A stretch of DNA of 64,000 nt from Dictyobacter kobayashii (GCF_003967555.1 NZ_BIFS01000001.1:1426001-1490000), one strand, 5' to 3'. Positions 36,482-46,498 are shown, counted from the first letter of the stretch. The notes: a model not told the origin generated them from the letters alone. Translations and numbers: made by a program.

Positions 36482-38222
36482 CTACAAACCCTTCAGCCCG
36501 GCTGCAACCTCCTGTTGGATGACCTGGACTGCCTCGGCCAATGGGACAATACGGCTCTCTTTCTGGGTGCGCAATTTAAGTTCGATACCACCATTCTTCA
36601 ATGAGCGCTTGCTAAGTACTGCTCGTAAGGGCAGGCCAAGCAGATCAGCATCATTGAATTTGACGCCCGCGCTCTCGGCGCGATCATCAAAGAGCACCTC
36701 GATGCCGGCGGCCTGCAGGTCCCGGTAGAGTTGTTCAGCGAGCTGCCTGTTTTCACCCTTGTCAAGGTCCAGTCCAAGTAGAGAGAGATGGTAAGGAGCA
36801 ATGCCGAAGGGCCAGATAATGCCTTTCTCGTCGTGGCTCTGCTCAACGGCAATGGCCATGACACGCCCTACACCGATACCGTAGCAGCCCATTAATAAAG
36901 GCTGCTCGTTACCCTGGGCATCCAGGAATGTGGCCCCAAACGGGACACTGTACCTGGTCCCCAGTTTGAAGATATGTCCCAGCTCGCTGCCACGGACAAC
37001 ATGCAGGCTACCGCCACAGTGGACGCATTGCGCCCCTCATAGGCAGAGGCAATATCTTCCCAGGCATCAACGCGAAAATCGCGTGGATAGTTGACATTCT
37101 TTATATGATAATCAACCCGGTTGCACCGCCAACAAAATTGTTGCCAGTTTTAAGCGAGGTGTCCGCCAGAATGAAGATGTCCGCGCTCTTACCAATCGGC
37201 GAGGTAAAGCCAGCGACGATACCCGCTTGCTGCAACTCTTCCGGTGTCGCCATATGCAGGTCACCAGTGTTGATGCCAGACCGGCGCAGGGCATTGATGA
37301 GTTTGACCTCGTTTACTTCGAGATCACCGCGCACAGAGGCCAGAATCAGTTTGCCGCCAGCGGCATATAATACCGCTTTCATGGTTTTTGAGGTCGGAAT
37401 GTGCAGGAAAGCAGCCAGGTCATCAATGGTGGTACACCCAGGTGTGAAGACCTCTTCCAGTTCAGCCTCAGGTTCGCGTGCCAGCTCGCTGCGCACGAAT
37501 TCAGCCTTCTCGGTATTAGCCGCGTAGCCACAATTGGCACATTGGACCGCGTCATCCTCGCCCGCCTCGGTCAGGGCAATAAACTCCTGCGAGTCTTTGC
37601 CCCGATGGCACCGCTATCGGCCTGGATCACGATGAAGCGCAGGCCACAGCGCTTGAAGATAGCCTGGTAGGCCTCACTCATCGCGCGATAGCTTTTATCC
37701 ATACCTGCCTCGTCGGCATCAAAGCTGTAGAGATCTTTCATCAAGAACTCGCGGGTACGCAGCAGACCACCACGGGCCGTGGTTCATCACGCAGTTTGAC
37801 CTGGATCTGGTAGATCAGTTGCGGCAGGTCGCGGTAGCTGCGAACGAACTCTTTGGCCAGCAGGGTTACGACCTCTTCATGGGTGGGACCCAGTACCATG
37901 TCGCGACCTCTACGGTCCTTGAGATGGAAGAGTATATCCACGCTCTCGGCACGTGAGGGGCCACCATCGGCGGGTTTGACCTCCCAGATATCCCGGGGCT
38001 GGATCACTGGCATCGTCACTTCCTGGCCACCAGCACGATCCATCTCTTCGCGTATAATGGTCGAGATCTTCTGTACGACCCGGTTCCCAAGGGCAAGAAG
38101 CTATAGACACCAGAGGTGAGCTGGCGCACAAAGCCAGCTCGCACCAATAGCTCCTGATTCACTCCCTCGGACTCACGTGGAACTTCACGTAGGGTCGTGG
38201 TTAATAGCTGCGATATCCGCAT
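36482..38222 (-). pseudogene. proS: Bacterial-type prolyl-tRNA synthetase with five single-base frameshifts
   Basis: Fragments in order give a full bacterial ProRS: MRISQLLTTTLREVPRESEG, class II motif 1 region (VTMPVIQPRDIWEVK), motif 2 ([34 protein letters not shown]), a YbaK-like editing insertion (IDDLAAFLHIPTSKTMKAVL) and motif 3 plus the anticodon domain (GCYGIGVGRVMA, VLFDDRAESAGVKFNDADLL). Breaks, each one base missing, are at 38096-38098 (GGG), 37774-37776 (CCC), near 37596 (AAAG), 37121-37122 (AA) and 37033-37036 (GGGG). With all five restored the length is exactly 582 codons. No other stop codon is seen. GGAG lies before ATG at 38222. It follows an intact archaeal-type ProRS in the same T-box operon, so it may be a decaying duplicate, or the region may be badly sequenced. 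Confidence 0.85.
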
Positions 38223-38240
38223 AATTACTCCTGAATGAGA

Positions 38241-39692
38241 CTAGTAGGCACGCGCGAAAATGGCTTCGCAGGTGGCCGGTTTGCCAGTGTAGATACACTT
38301 GCCCTGCACGCCACCTTCTGGCTGATCAAACGGAATCACACGCAGGGTTGCCTTGGTCTCTTCCTTGATCGCCAGCTCGGCCGCTGTGTCCTCAGCCCAT
38401 TTCACACGTACAAAACCGCGCTTCTCAGCGATGATCTGCTTAAACTCGTCGTAGCTCTCGGTGCTATAGGTGTTCTGCTCGCGGAACTCCAGGGCACGCT
38501 GGTAGAGGGCTTTCTGAATCTCGTCTAGCAGCTCTGGCAACCGGGTCTCTAAGGCCTCAACCGAGACAGGCTCTTTGACGCGATTATCGCGCCGTACCAG
38601 CATCACATTGTTATTCTGAACGTCACGTGGGCCGATCTCCATACGCAGCGGTACGCCACGCATTTCCCATTCGTTGTATTTCCAGCCCGGCGTGTTCTCG
38701 CTGCGATCAACTTTGACGCGCACCTTCCCTTTGAGCATCTTCTCTACCCGGTTGACCAGCTCGTTGACGGCGTCTTTCTCTTTCTCTTTGCGCCAGATCG
38801 GCACGATCACGACCTGGTATGGAGCCAGGCGCGGTGGCAGGATCAAGCCTGACTTATCGCCATGAACCATGATCAGGCCGCCAATCATACGGGTGCTCAT
38901 GCCCCAGCTGGTGGTATGACAATATTTGCGCTGGCTATCAGCATCCAGGAACTGGATATCAAAGCCACGGGCAAAGTTGTCACCCAGATTGTGACTGGTG
39001 GCGGACTGCAAGGCTTTGCCATCGCCCATCATGGCCTCAATCGAATAGGTACGCAATGCGCCGGCGAATTTCTCGTTCTCACTCTTGCGGCCAGCAATGA
39101 CCGGGATAGCGGCGTCTTCTTCAGCGATGGCGCGATAGACCTCAAGCATCAATCTGGTACGCTCTTCAGCCTCTTCCGGCGTACGATGGGCGGTATGGCC
39201 CTCCTGCCACAGGAACTCTGAAGTACGCAGGAACAGGGCGGTACGCTTCTCCCAACGCATAACATTGGCCCACTGATTAATAATCAATGGCAGGTCGCGA
39301 TAGCTCTGAATCCATTTGGAGAAGCTATTGCCGATAATGGTCTCGCTGGTCGGGCGGATAGCCAGGGGCTCTTCCAATTCTTCGCCACCACCGCGTGTAA
39401 CCCAGGCTACCTCAGGCGCAAAGCCCTCGACGTGCTCGGCCTCTTTCTGCAAAAAGCTTTGCGGGATCAGCAGTGGAAAGTAGGCATTCTGCACATCATT
39501 CTCTTTAAAGCGCGCATCCACCCGCTGCTGCAAATTCTCCCACAGCGCATAGCCATACGGGCGAATAATCATACAACCCCGGACCGGCGCGTAATCGGCC
39601 AGCTCAGCCTTACGCACCACCTGGTTGTACCACATTGAAAAATTATCGTCTTGATCGACAATATCCTCTACAAATTTTTCATCGTTGACCAT
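38241..39692 (-). CDS. proS: Archaeal/eukaryotic-type prolyl-tRNA synthetase
   Basis: 483 residues, class II synthetase charging tRNA-Pro. Signatures of the archaeal-like ProRS group: DNFSMWYNQVVRKAELADYA, GCMIIRPYGYALWE, FPLLIPQSFLQKEAEHVEGF, AIRPTSETIIGNSFSKWIQS (motif 2 region), LRTSEFLWQEGHTAH, SWGMSTRMIGGLIMVHGD (motif 3), and the terminal zinc-domain-like end with the conserved FARAY C-terminus. No YbaK-type editing insertion is present. AAAGGGAC precedes ATG at 39692. It is the first gene after a proline T-box leader, so its transcription should rise when uncharged tRNA-Pro builds up. Confidence 0.95.
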   Translation of the reverse strand: MVNDEKFVEDIVDQDDNFSMWYNQVVRKAELADYAPVRGCMIIRPYGYALWENLQQRVDARFKENDVQNAYFPLLIPQSFLQKEAEHVEGFAPEVAWVTRGGGEELEEPLAIRPTSETIIGNSFSKWIQSYRDLPLIINQWANVMRWEKRTALFLRTSEFLWQEGHTAHRTPEEAEERTRLMLEVYRAIAEEDAAIPVIAGRKSENEKFAGALRTYSIEAMMGDGKALQSATSHNLGDNFARGFDIQFLDADSQRKYCHTTSWGMSTRMIGGLIMVHGDKSGLILPPRLAPYQVVIVPIWRKEKEKDAVNELVNRVEKMLKGKVRVKVDRSENTPGWKYNEWEMRGVPLRMEIGPRDVQNNNVMLVRRDNRVKEPVSVEALETRLPELLDEIQKALYQRALEFREQNTYSTESYDEFKQIIAEKRGFVRVKWAEDTAAELAIKEETKATLRVIPFDQPEGGVQGKCIYTGKPATCEAIFARAY

Positions 39693-39724
39693 ACAAGTCC
39701 CTTTCTCTCTCTACAAACGAGCAT

Positions 39725-39990
39725 AAAAAAAACCCGTCCTCACAAGGACGAGCATATAACCCGTGGTACCACCTCTTTTGAGCTGTCGTCTGGATAACAC
39801 AAAACAGCTCCACTCATGCGGTCAACAGAGAACCGCGCCTTCAGATAACGGCGAAGGGGTCCCGGTCAGGTTTATACTGACGCTCTCAGGTGGGTTCAAT
39901 GCAGGTTCATCTACCGACTTGCACTATCTCGGCTCGCTGTTTGATCCCCTGATCATTTACTGGTCCTGATCAGCGCGTTAAAGTTTTCTT
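39725..39990 (-). promoter_or_regulatory. T-box riboswitch leader, proline-specific
   Basis: The minus strand shows the conserved T-box core AGAGGTGGTACCACG (39762-39776), which pairs with the tRNA acceptor end. It is followed by a terminator: stem CGTCCT/AGGACG (39735-39750) and eight T residues (39725-39732). The 5' part has Stem I features, AGCGAGCCGAGATAGTGCAAG and the specifier region GAA-CCC-ACC-TGAGAGC. The CCC at 39892-39894 would be a proline codon, matching the downstream ProRS. The specifier call rests on alignment by eye. The region 39991-40343 beyond it shows no gene. Confidence 0.9.
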
Positions 39991-40343
39991 TTTAGTTAAG
40001 CAAAGCATACACCATCCCCCAGGGTGTGTCAAGCAAGCAATTTCGCTTGACAACACATTTCATGTAAGAACAAGTAAAGCAACAATAAAGCTGATATCCG
40101 ACGGGCATTACGTTTATTGGAGATTTTCTCCGTTTTTCCTTTTGTGCTCGAACAAAGAACGGGCAAAGAGCTTATGCTTAGGGAATTTGGACCTTATATC
40201 TACCAGGAATTACGTGGTTTGCTGTTGTAGAGTCAGTAATTTACCCTAGTTTAAAATCAGGTAGCTTTTTCATGTGGTCGAGCCTATAATAGGGGCGGAG
40301 ATATCAATATATCATTACCACTTTCAGGAGCAGATTACCAGCA

Positions 40344-40721
40344 ATGAAAAAATTGTTTGGCGCATTTATATTTCTTAGCCTCTTTACAGTGCTCATCTCT
40401 GCCTGTGCGGTCGGTGGCAATACTGCAACCGGCCCTAATCCGGTCCACATGGATAGCAATAGCTTTACAACGCTCTCCATCACTATTAAAAAGGGTGAGA
40501 GCATCACCTTAATTAGTGATGATGTCCAGTCCCACATCATTGCTAATGGTACCTGGGATGACAGTACGCCTAAACCAGCCGCCGAGCCAGGTGCACCAAA
40601 GACCAACATTACTGTAGGCGGCTTTAGCAGTGGTAAGGTTGGACCTTTTAATACTGCTGGCACCTTTAAGCTCTACTGTACAATCCACCCCGGCATGAAA
40701 ATGACGGTCATCGTGAAGTAG
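40344..40721 (+). CDS. Cupredoxin-like lipoprotein
   Basis: 125 residues. A signal peptide with lipobox LISAC predicts anchoring on the outer membrane face. The mature part is a single cupredoxin (plastocyanin-like) domain: SITIKKGESITLISDD, the first copper His in QSHIIANG, and the Cys-His-Met cluster at the end (FKLYCTIHPGMKMTVIV). All four type I copper ligands are present. It likely carries electrons or stores copper outside the cell. A hairpin terminator follows. Confidence 0.85.
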   Translation: MKKLFGAFIFLSLFTVLISACAVGGNTATGPNPVHMDSNSFTTLSITIKKGESITLISDDVQSHIIANGTWDDSTPKPAAEPGAPKTNITVGGFSSGKVGPFNTAGTFKLYCTIHPGMKMTVIVK

Positions 40722-40770
40722 ATAATAAATCCCCAAACCGCTAGCTCATACTCAACATAAATAGCAGCGT

Positions 40771-40794
40771 CCCCGACTTCTTAAGAGGTCGGGG
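40771..40794. terminator. Hairpin terminator between convergent genes
   Basis: CCCCGACTTC-TTAA-GAGGTCGGGG forms a ten-base stem with one mismatch, followed by AGGCTTGTTTG. It lies between the cupredoxin and sedolisin genes. Confidence 0.7.
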
Positions 40795-40830
40795 AGGCTT
40801 GTTTGTAGAAAGGCAAGCTCCAGGCTTACC

Positions 40831-42651
40831 TCAGGGTTGAGCGTTAGTGGCCGGTGATTGCACTGGCGTCGTGGTTACTACTGGCGTGTCAGTAGGCGCT
40901 ACGACTACGGTTGGCGTGGGATCTGGCGCATTACCAGTCGGAGCGCCATTGATGCCATCACGGGCAATATTATAAACATCAGGCGAGCCCAGGCCAGTGG
41001 CCAGATCGTAGTTGGCGTCGGCTGAATAATAAAGGTTATTACCACTGGTCACATCATGGAATGGGGCATAGGTTTGCTGACTATTGGCGAGTTGATAGAG
41101 TAGAGGATTGACCCAGCCAACACGTTGCTGGCCATGTTGTTGCAAGAAATCATTGATCAGGACAGCACTACCGGCCCATAGGGGAGCCGCAGCACTGGTA
41201 CCACCGACAGTGACATCGCCCGATGAAGGACAACCTGAGGCCGCGACGGTACAATAGACGGCATAACCTGAAGCTGGATCAGCATCGGCCGAGACATCTG
41301 GTACCTCACGCATACCATTGCTGTACTGGTTGTCAACACCAGGCGCTACCTGCCAGGTTGGCTTGCTAAAGGTATTACTGAGGCCACCTCCACCACCAGC
41401 ACCATTGGGACTGCGCTGGGTATCGGTCGGACTGCTCCAGGCGGATTCGCTCCCATAGGTACCACCATTACCCAGCTGCAGATTGGTACCACCCACGCCG
41501 GTTACGTAGGGATCACTGGCGGGCGAGTCAACAGCCAGGTTCTGATCATTACAGTCATAAGCTCCAGAATCACCGGAGGCCGAAAAGATCGAGATGCCTT
41601 GAGCGGCTGCCTGCTTGAAAATGCCATCCAGGGTCTGTAATTCAGCCGCCCCGGACTGTGTTTCGCATTCTCCCCAACTGACAGAGACAACCTGGGCCTG
41701 ATTATCTGTGACGATACGGTTATAAGTATCATTGACCCCCTGGGTTGAATTTGGACCCTCATAAACCAGTTGTTGAGCCTGAGGCGCAATCTCATTGAGC
41801 ACTTCAATATCAAGTTCAGCTTCAATTGCCCCCGCATTGGCCGAGCCATCATAACCATCTACCAGCACATTACTCAGGCTGGGCTGGCTGATATGATGCT
41901 CAGTAGCAAACTGGCTGATATCGGCTGGCTGATAACCATCTAATTCAAACACAGCCACAGTCTGGCCTTTTCCCTGTACACCTGCCTGGTACAAAGGATT
42001 GATGTCGTAAGCTCCCGCCAACTCAGGCTGGGCAAAACCTGCGCGCGGAGTCGGCACCTGGCGTGTTAAAGGATGCAATTGGACGCTGTTATCCAGTCCT
42101 CCTACTGATAGGATGACCGTAGATAAGAAGGCAGGTATGGTCGGCGCATTGGCATTGGCATAGAAAGCATGCGAGCCAAGCTGATATTGATGAACCTGGA
42201 CCTGAAAGGCCGCTTCGACCTGAGCCGCTGTACCATGAGCATTGACCAGCAATCCATTGGAGGCCACACCATCAACAGCCAGACTCTGATTATGCAAATA
42301 ATCAACTACCTGCTGGCGCTGCTCTAATGTTGGACTAAACTGGTCCGCAAATTGTTGGGGAGTTAAAAAATGATGATACTGGGCAGAATGGGGATTATAG
42401 ACATTTTGTAACAGTTGTAACAATACATCCTCATTTTGTAGGCGTAACCCGATTGAGAGATTAAGGGTCTGCCCCGCATTGACCTCCCCAACTTTTTTAG
42501 CCTGTTTCAATAGTGGCACAGTCTGTCCCACCATCGGGACCCGCTGATCAGACTGGGCATGGGCCATAATAGATACTCCGGCAATAGCAGCTCCCAGAAC
42601 CACGGCAGCTACCACCCACAACCAGAGTGCTTGCATCAGACGATGTTTCAT
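40831..42651 (-). CDS. Sedolisin-type serine-carboxyl protease (S53) with pro-domain
   Basis: 606 residues. A signal peptide (LWLWVVAAVVLGAAIAGVSI..AHA) is followed by a pro-kumamolisin domain (about 50-190: NVYNPHSAQYHHFLTPQQFA, LHNQSLAVDGVASNGLLVN). The catalytic domain has the Glu and Asp of the triad in AIEAELDIEVLNEIAPQ (near 278-282), the oxyanion Asp segment SASGDSGAYDCN, and the nucleophile Ser in GGTSAAAPLWAG (near 484). A calcium-site-like end (ATGLGSPDVYNI) is present. A Thr/Pro/Val-rich tail (PTPTVVVAPTDTP) may be a wall spacer. It is a secreted acid-active endopeptidase and a likely nutrient-scavenging enzyme. Confidence 0.95.
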   Translation of the reverse strand: MKHRLMQALWLWVVAAVVLGAAIAGVSIMAHAQSDQRVPMVGQTVPLLKQAKKVGEVNAGQTLNLSIGLRLQNEDVLLQLLQNVYNPHSAQYHHFLTPQQFADQFSPTLEQRQQVVDYLHNQSLAVDGVASNGLLVNAHGTAAQVEAAFQVQVHQYQLGSHAFYANANAPTIPAFLSTVILSVGGLDNSVQLHPLTRQVPTPRAGFAQPELAGAYDINPLYQAGVQGKGQTVAVFELDGYQPADISQFATEHHISQPSLSNVLVDGYDGSANAGAIEAELDIEVLNEIAPQAQQLVYEGPNSTQGVNDTYNRIVTDNQAQVVSVSWGECETQSGAAELQTLDGIFKQAAAQGISIFSASGDSGAYDCNDQNLAVDSPASDPYVTGVGGTNLQLGNGGTYGSESAWSSPTDTQRSPNGAGGGGGLSNTFSKPTWQVAPGVDNQYSNGMREVPDVSADADPASGYAVYCTVAASGCPSSGDVTVGGTSAAAPLWAGSAVLINDFLQQHGQQRVGWVNPLLYQLANSQQTYAPFHDVTSGNNLYYSADANYDLATGLGSPDVYNIARDGINGAPTGNAPDPTPTVVVAPTDTPVVTTTPVQSPATNAQP

Positions 42652-43060
42652 TTAGTTCTCCTGAAAAAAAAACAAACACTACACTAAATGGCTACAAATG
42701 ACGTCTATGAGTATGAGCCACTAGAGAAAATGGTGTATTCATGGCTACTTGTCAGAGTAAACGTGAGATTATCAAGGCTTAGAGGTTTTATGGAAAAGCC
42801 AGCCAAAAGGGCTAGTATTCTGCTGAGTTTTAAAGTAGAATAACAAGTAACCGTTGTTACATAATTTAGTAGAGAGGATGATGGGATAGCTAGCTAGCTG
42901 GTCGATATATACATATAAACGAGACGAATTTGTCTAGCTTATCGTGTTATAAGTAATACCCAGAAATGGATGAGAAAACATTGATCGTCTAAGCAAAAAA
43001 GATGACAATAGCGTATAATTAAAGCTCATTATTTTATTTTGCGAGAGGAAAAGCCACTGC
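42652..43060. other. Divergent intergenic region before the OpuC operon
   Basis: No gene is seen. A TATAAT hexamer at 43014-43019 lies about 40 bases before the transporter start, without a clear -35 partner. GCTAGCTAGCTGG near 42890 is a small palindrome. Confidence 0.4.
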
Positions 43061-44071
43061 ATGACTACCATCGCATTTAACAAGATTACCAAACGCTATA
43101 AAGGCACGGATGCTCCTGCTGTCGACGAGGTTACCTTTGAGGTACCCGAGGGAAGCACGTGCATGCTGGTAGGCACCTCTGGTTCGGGAAAAACCACATT
43201 GTTGCGCATGGTCAATCGCTTGATAGAACCAACCTCAGGAGAGATTCTGCTGAATGGTAAGAATGTGCTACAAGAAAATCCCATCGAGTTGCGGCGTCGC
43301 ATCGGTTATGTGATTCAGCAAGTGGGTCTTTTCCCGCATATGACGATTGCGGAAAATATTCGCATTACCGCAGATATCGCGGGCGGCTGGAACAAGCAGA
43401 AACTCAATCAGCGGGTTGATGAACTGCTGGAACTGGTTGGCCTGACCCCTGCTGAGTATCGCAATCGCTTCCCACGCCAGCTCTCCGGTGGACAGCAACA
43501 ACGTGTAGGACTGGCACGTGCGCTGGCTACAGATCCCGCCATTCTGCTGATGGACGAGCCATTTGGAGCCCTGGATGCCATCACTCGTGCTCGCATGCAG
43601 GATGAGCTACTGCGCATCCAGCGGGATGTGCATAAGACCATTTTGTTTGTCTCGCATGATATCGAAGAAGCATTTAAACTGGGCGACCAGGTTGTTGTAA
43701 TGTCACAGGGCAAACTTGTACAGATGGGAACTCCTGTCGAGCTGCTGGCCAGGCCAGCCAATGAATTCGTGGGACAGCTGGTTGGAGCAGACAATATTTT
43801 GCGCCAACTGCAGTACCTGCCTATTGATGGTACGTTAGACAACAGACCAGAAACTGTATCTTCAGCACATTGGGGAGATGTTCCGACAATTTCAAATCAG
43901 GCAACGTTATTCGAAGCCCTCTTGAAACTCCTCGAAACTAATGCATCTGCCCTCGCCGCTGAAGATCCCCAGAACCAGGAACGTACCGGATATGTGACAC
44001 TTCCTGACATTAACCAGGCCATCTCCCAATTACGTAAAGATGAAGCATCGCGCACAGAATCTAGGATCTAG
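43061..44071 (+). CDS. opuCA: Glycine betaine/carnitine/choline ABC transporter ATPase
   Basis: 336 residues. ABC ATPase with Walker A GTSGSGKTT, Q-loop GYVIQQVGLFPHMT, signature LSGGQQQRVGLARALA, Walker B ILLMDEPFGALD and switch His in FVSHDIEEA. This is the OpuCA/ProV subfamily. The C-terminal region (after 250) is a degenerate CBS-like segment, shorter than in OpuCA of Bacillus. It energises uptake of compatible solutes through the two permeases that follow. It is the first gene of a four-gene operon: ATPase, permease, permease, binding protein. Confidence 0.9.
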   Translation: MTTIAFNKITKRYKGTDAPAVDEVTFEVPEGSTCMLVGTSGSGKTTLLRMVNRLIEPTSGEILLNGKNVLQENPIELRRRIGYVIQQVGLFPHMTIAENIRITADIAGGWNKQKLNQRVDELLELVGLTPAEYRNRFPRQLSGGQQQRVGLARALATDPAILLMDEPFGALDAITRARMQDELLRIQRDVHKTILFVSHDIEEAFKLGDQVVVMSQGKLVQMGTPVELLARPANEFVGQLVGADNILRQLQYLPIDGTLDNRPETVSSAHWGDVPTISNQATLFEALLKLLETNASALAAEDPQNQERTGYVTLPDINQAISQLRKDEASRTESRI

Positions 44072-44105
44072 CGCTTGCCTGGTTTCAATGAATTAAAGGA
44101 GTTCT

Positions 44106-44768
44106 ATGAAGTACTTACTGAGTGGTTATAATTATGATTTAACTGATCCAACAAGCATTCCCTACCTGCTGTTGCAGCATCTATACCTGGTTGGGCTGAC
44201 TATGTTGATTTCATTGATCATTGCCATTCCAGTCGGGATCTATGTGGCGCGCAATCGCTGGCTCTATACACCGGTAATTACGTTTACTGGTGTGCTCTAT
44301 AGCATTCCTGGTATTGCACTATTAGCCCTGTTGATCACAATTCCAGCCATTGGATTGAGTCTGGCTACCATCATGATTCCGCTAGTCGCCTATACGCAGC
44401 TGGTATTGATCCGCAATACGGCAGCGGCGATCAATGGCATCGATCCACTGCTCTTAGAAGTAGGGCGGGCGATGGGCATGAATCGCTGGCAACTCTTGTG
44501 GCGGGTAACATTGCCACTGGCGCTCCCGGTCATCATCGCAGGCATCCGCATCGCCACCGTAACCACGGTTGGCACGGCTTCACTGGCCTCATTGGTTGAC
44601 CAGGGCGGTCTGGGCGACCTGATCTTCAAGAATCTGACCAGTGGCGATCAAGAAGCCATTATCGCAGGCGCGATCCTCATGAGTTTGTTCGCCGTTGTAG
44701 CAGATGTCCTGCTACTGGGCATCCAGATGCTCTTGAGCCGTGGACGTAGCGCGACCTCGGTCGCATAG
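44106..44768 (+). CDS. opuCB: Osmolyte ABC transporter permease 1
   Basis: 220 residues, about five to six membrane segments (YLVGLTMLISLIIAIPVGIY, FTGVLYSIPGIALLALLIT, and others). The cytosolic EAA-type loop reads LLEVGRAMGMNRWQLLWRVT..LPLALPVIIAG. AAAGGAG precedes ATG. Its stop codon overlaps the ribosome site of the second permease, so the two are coupled. With the second permease it forms the channel. Confidence 0.9.
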   Translation: MKYLLSGYNYDLTDPTSIPYLLLQHLYLVGLTMLISLIIAIPVGIYVARNRWLYTPVITFTGVLYSIPGIALLALLITIPAIGLSLATIMIPLVAYTQLVLIRNTAAAINGIDPLLLEVGRAMGMNRWQLLWRVTLPLALPVIIAGIRIATVTTVGTASLASLVDQGGLGDLIFKNLTSGDQEAIIAGAILMSLFAVVADVLLLGIQMLLSRGRSATSVA

Positions 44769-44778
44769 GAGGGGAATC

Positions 44779-45432
44779 ATGAGCGATCTATTGAGCTTTA
44801 TCCAGGATCCAAGTAATGCCTTTGCCAGCCATTCAATTGCATATTTGCAAATATGCGCATTTTCTATCTTTTTCGCGATTCTCATCGGGGTAGTACTGGG
44901 CGTCGCCGTTTCGCGTAGCGCCATTCTTGCATTTGTGGCTGTAAATCTAAGCGGCTTGATGCGTGCTATTCCAGTCATCGCTTTTTTGATCGCGGCGCTC
45001 CCCTATCTGGGAGTAGGCTTTAAACCAACGGTGGTGGCCTTGATTGTACTGGGCATTCCGCCAATCCTACTCAATACCTATACAGGTATTCGTGGCGTTG
45101 ATCCCGCGATCATCGACGCGGCACGAGGCATGGGTATGACTCAATGGCAGATTATCAGCCGCATTCAGACCCCGCTTGTGCTGCCGATCATTGCTGCCGG
45201 TGTACGCACAGCGGCCGTGCAAATTGTAGCCACAGCGACGTTGGCTGCCATCATTGGTGCCGGTGGATATGGAGAATACATCATTGATGGCTTAAATAGA
45301 TTGAATAATGTCTCGATCCTGGCTGGCGCTATTCCGGTAGCGGTCCTGGCCATTCTGGTAGAACTATTCATGAGCTGGCTGCAGCGCGCCTTGACTCCTA
45401 AAGGTCTGCGTGCGATTGCCCAGACAAACTAA
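44779..45432 (+). CDS. opuCD: Osmolyte ABC transporter permease 2
   Basis: 217 residues from ATG at 44779, with AGGAGGGG at 44767-44774; an upstream in-frame ATG at 44740 lies inside the previous gene. Multiple membrane helices (ICAFSIFFAILIGVVLGVAV, LMRAIPVIAFLIAALPYLGV) and an EAA loop (IDAARGMGMTQWQIISRIQT..PLVLPIIAAG). It pairs with the first permease. Confidence 0.9.
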   Translation: MSDLLSFIQDPSNAFASHSIAYLQICAFSIFFAILIGVVLGVAVSRSAILAFVAVNLSGLMRAIPVIAFLIAALPYLGVGFKPTVVALIVLGIPPILLNTYTGIRGVDPAIIDAARGMGMTQWQIISRIQTPLVLPIIAAGVRTAAVQIVATATLAAIIGAGGYGEYIIDGLNRLNNVSILAGAIPVAVLAILVELFMSWLQRALTPKGLRAIAQTN

Positions 45433-45520
45433 CATTCTCCGCAATGCAGCCTGTACTGCCTGGCATGTACAATATGTCTGTATTGATTTTATTGTGTACC
45501 TAATTTTTTCAGGAGGAAAG

Positions 45521-46498
45521 ATGCCTTCATTATTCCGCTCATTACGAGCCAAATCGTTGTTCGTACTGGCATGCGTGCCCCTGTTGCTGTTAACTGCCTG
45601 TGGCAATGCTGGCAGTGGTAGTGGCACCACAAGTGGTGGCAGTAGCAATAGCAATGCCAATATTTCGATTACCGTCGGTGGTAAGCTCGATACAGAGTCA
45701 AAACTGCTGACAAAACTATATACCCTGGTCCTGAGAGATGCAGGCTTTAAGGTAAATGAGAAACCAGCCTTTGGTAACAACACCATTGTTTTCCAGGGCA
45801 TCAAAAGCGGTGCTATCGACCTGTATCCCGAATTTACCGCCACCGGTCTGGATGCCTTGAAAAAGACTTCCTCTCTGAATGATCAGCAGGATTACCAGAC
45901 AGTTAAAGATGGCTTCAAGCAACAGTTCCAGATTGATTGGCTGGATTATTCGCCTCTCAATGACACCTATGCTGTATGTGCCAAATCGGGTAATTCCCTG
46001 GGCCTGACAAGCATCTCGGACCTGGTCGCTAAAGCCAAACAGATCACCTTTGATCTGCCCAGTGATAGCTCCTATGTGTTCGACTATCTGAAACCCAAAT
46101 ATGGTTTGACACTGGACAGCTTCAAAGCGGTCCACAAAGTTGACTACACCATTGGTTTTAAAGAGGTCGGCGGTGGCCAGTCGGATGCCAACTTCTGCTA
46201 TTCTAGCGATAATGGTATCAACACCAACAACCTGGTCGCGCTGAACGACGACAAACATGCCTTCCCGGCCTACCATCCGGCTCCTATCGTGCGTGATAGT
46301 GTGCTGCAAAAGTCGCCAGACATCGCAACCGCTCTGAACGCGCTGGCACCAAAAATCACCACGGATGTCAGCCTGCAATTGCAGAAGGCGGTTGAGGCCA
46401 ATGTCAATGCCGGTATGTCCCAGTCCAGGGCTATTACTGAAGCGGCCACCAAATTCCTGAAAGATCAGGGCTTCTGTAAGAAGAATGGCTGCCAATAA
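45521..46498 (+). CDS. opuCC: Osmolyte-binding lipoprotein of the OpuC system
   Basis: 325 residues from ATG at 45521, directly after AGGAGGAAAG. The signal peptide ends in lipobox LLTACGN. A Gly/Ser linker leads into the OpuAC-type binding domain (ISITVGGKLDTESKLLTKLY, GNNTIVFQGIKSGAIDLYPEFTA split over two segments, TYAVCAKSG, ITFDLPSDSSYVFDYLKPKY). It captures betaine, carnitine or a similar solute outside the cell and hands it to the permeases. A CxxxxC pair near the C-terminus (FCKKNGC) is unusual. A strong hairpin terminator follows. Confidence 0.9.
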   Translation: MPSLFRSLRAKSLFVLACVPLLLLTACGNAGSGSGTTSGGSSNSNANISITVGGKLDTESKLLTKLYTLVLRDAGFKVNEKPAFGNNTIVFQGIKSGAIDLYPEFTATGLDALKKTSSLNDQQDYQTVKDGFKQQFQIDWLDYSPLNDTYAVCAKSGNSLGLTSISDLVAKAKQITFDLPSDSSYVFDYLKPKYGLTLDSFKAVHKVDYTIGFKEVGGGQSDANFCYSSDNGINTNNLVALNDDKHAFPAYHPAPIVRDSVLQKSPDIATALNALAPKITTDVSLQLQKAVEANVNAGMSQSRAITEAATKFLKDQGFCKKNGCQ

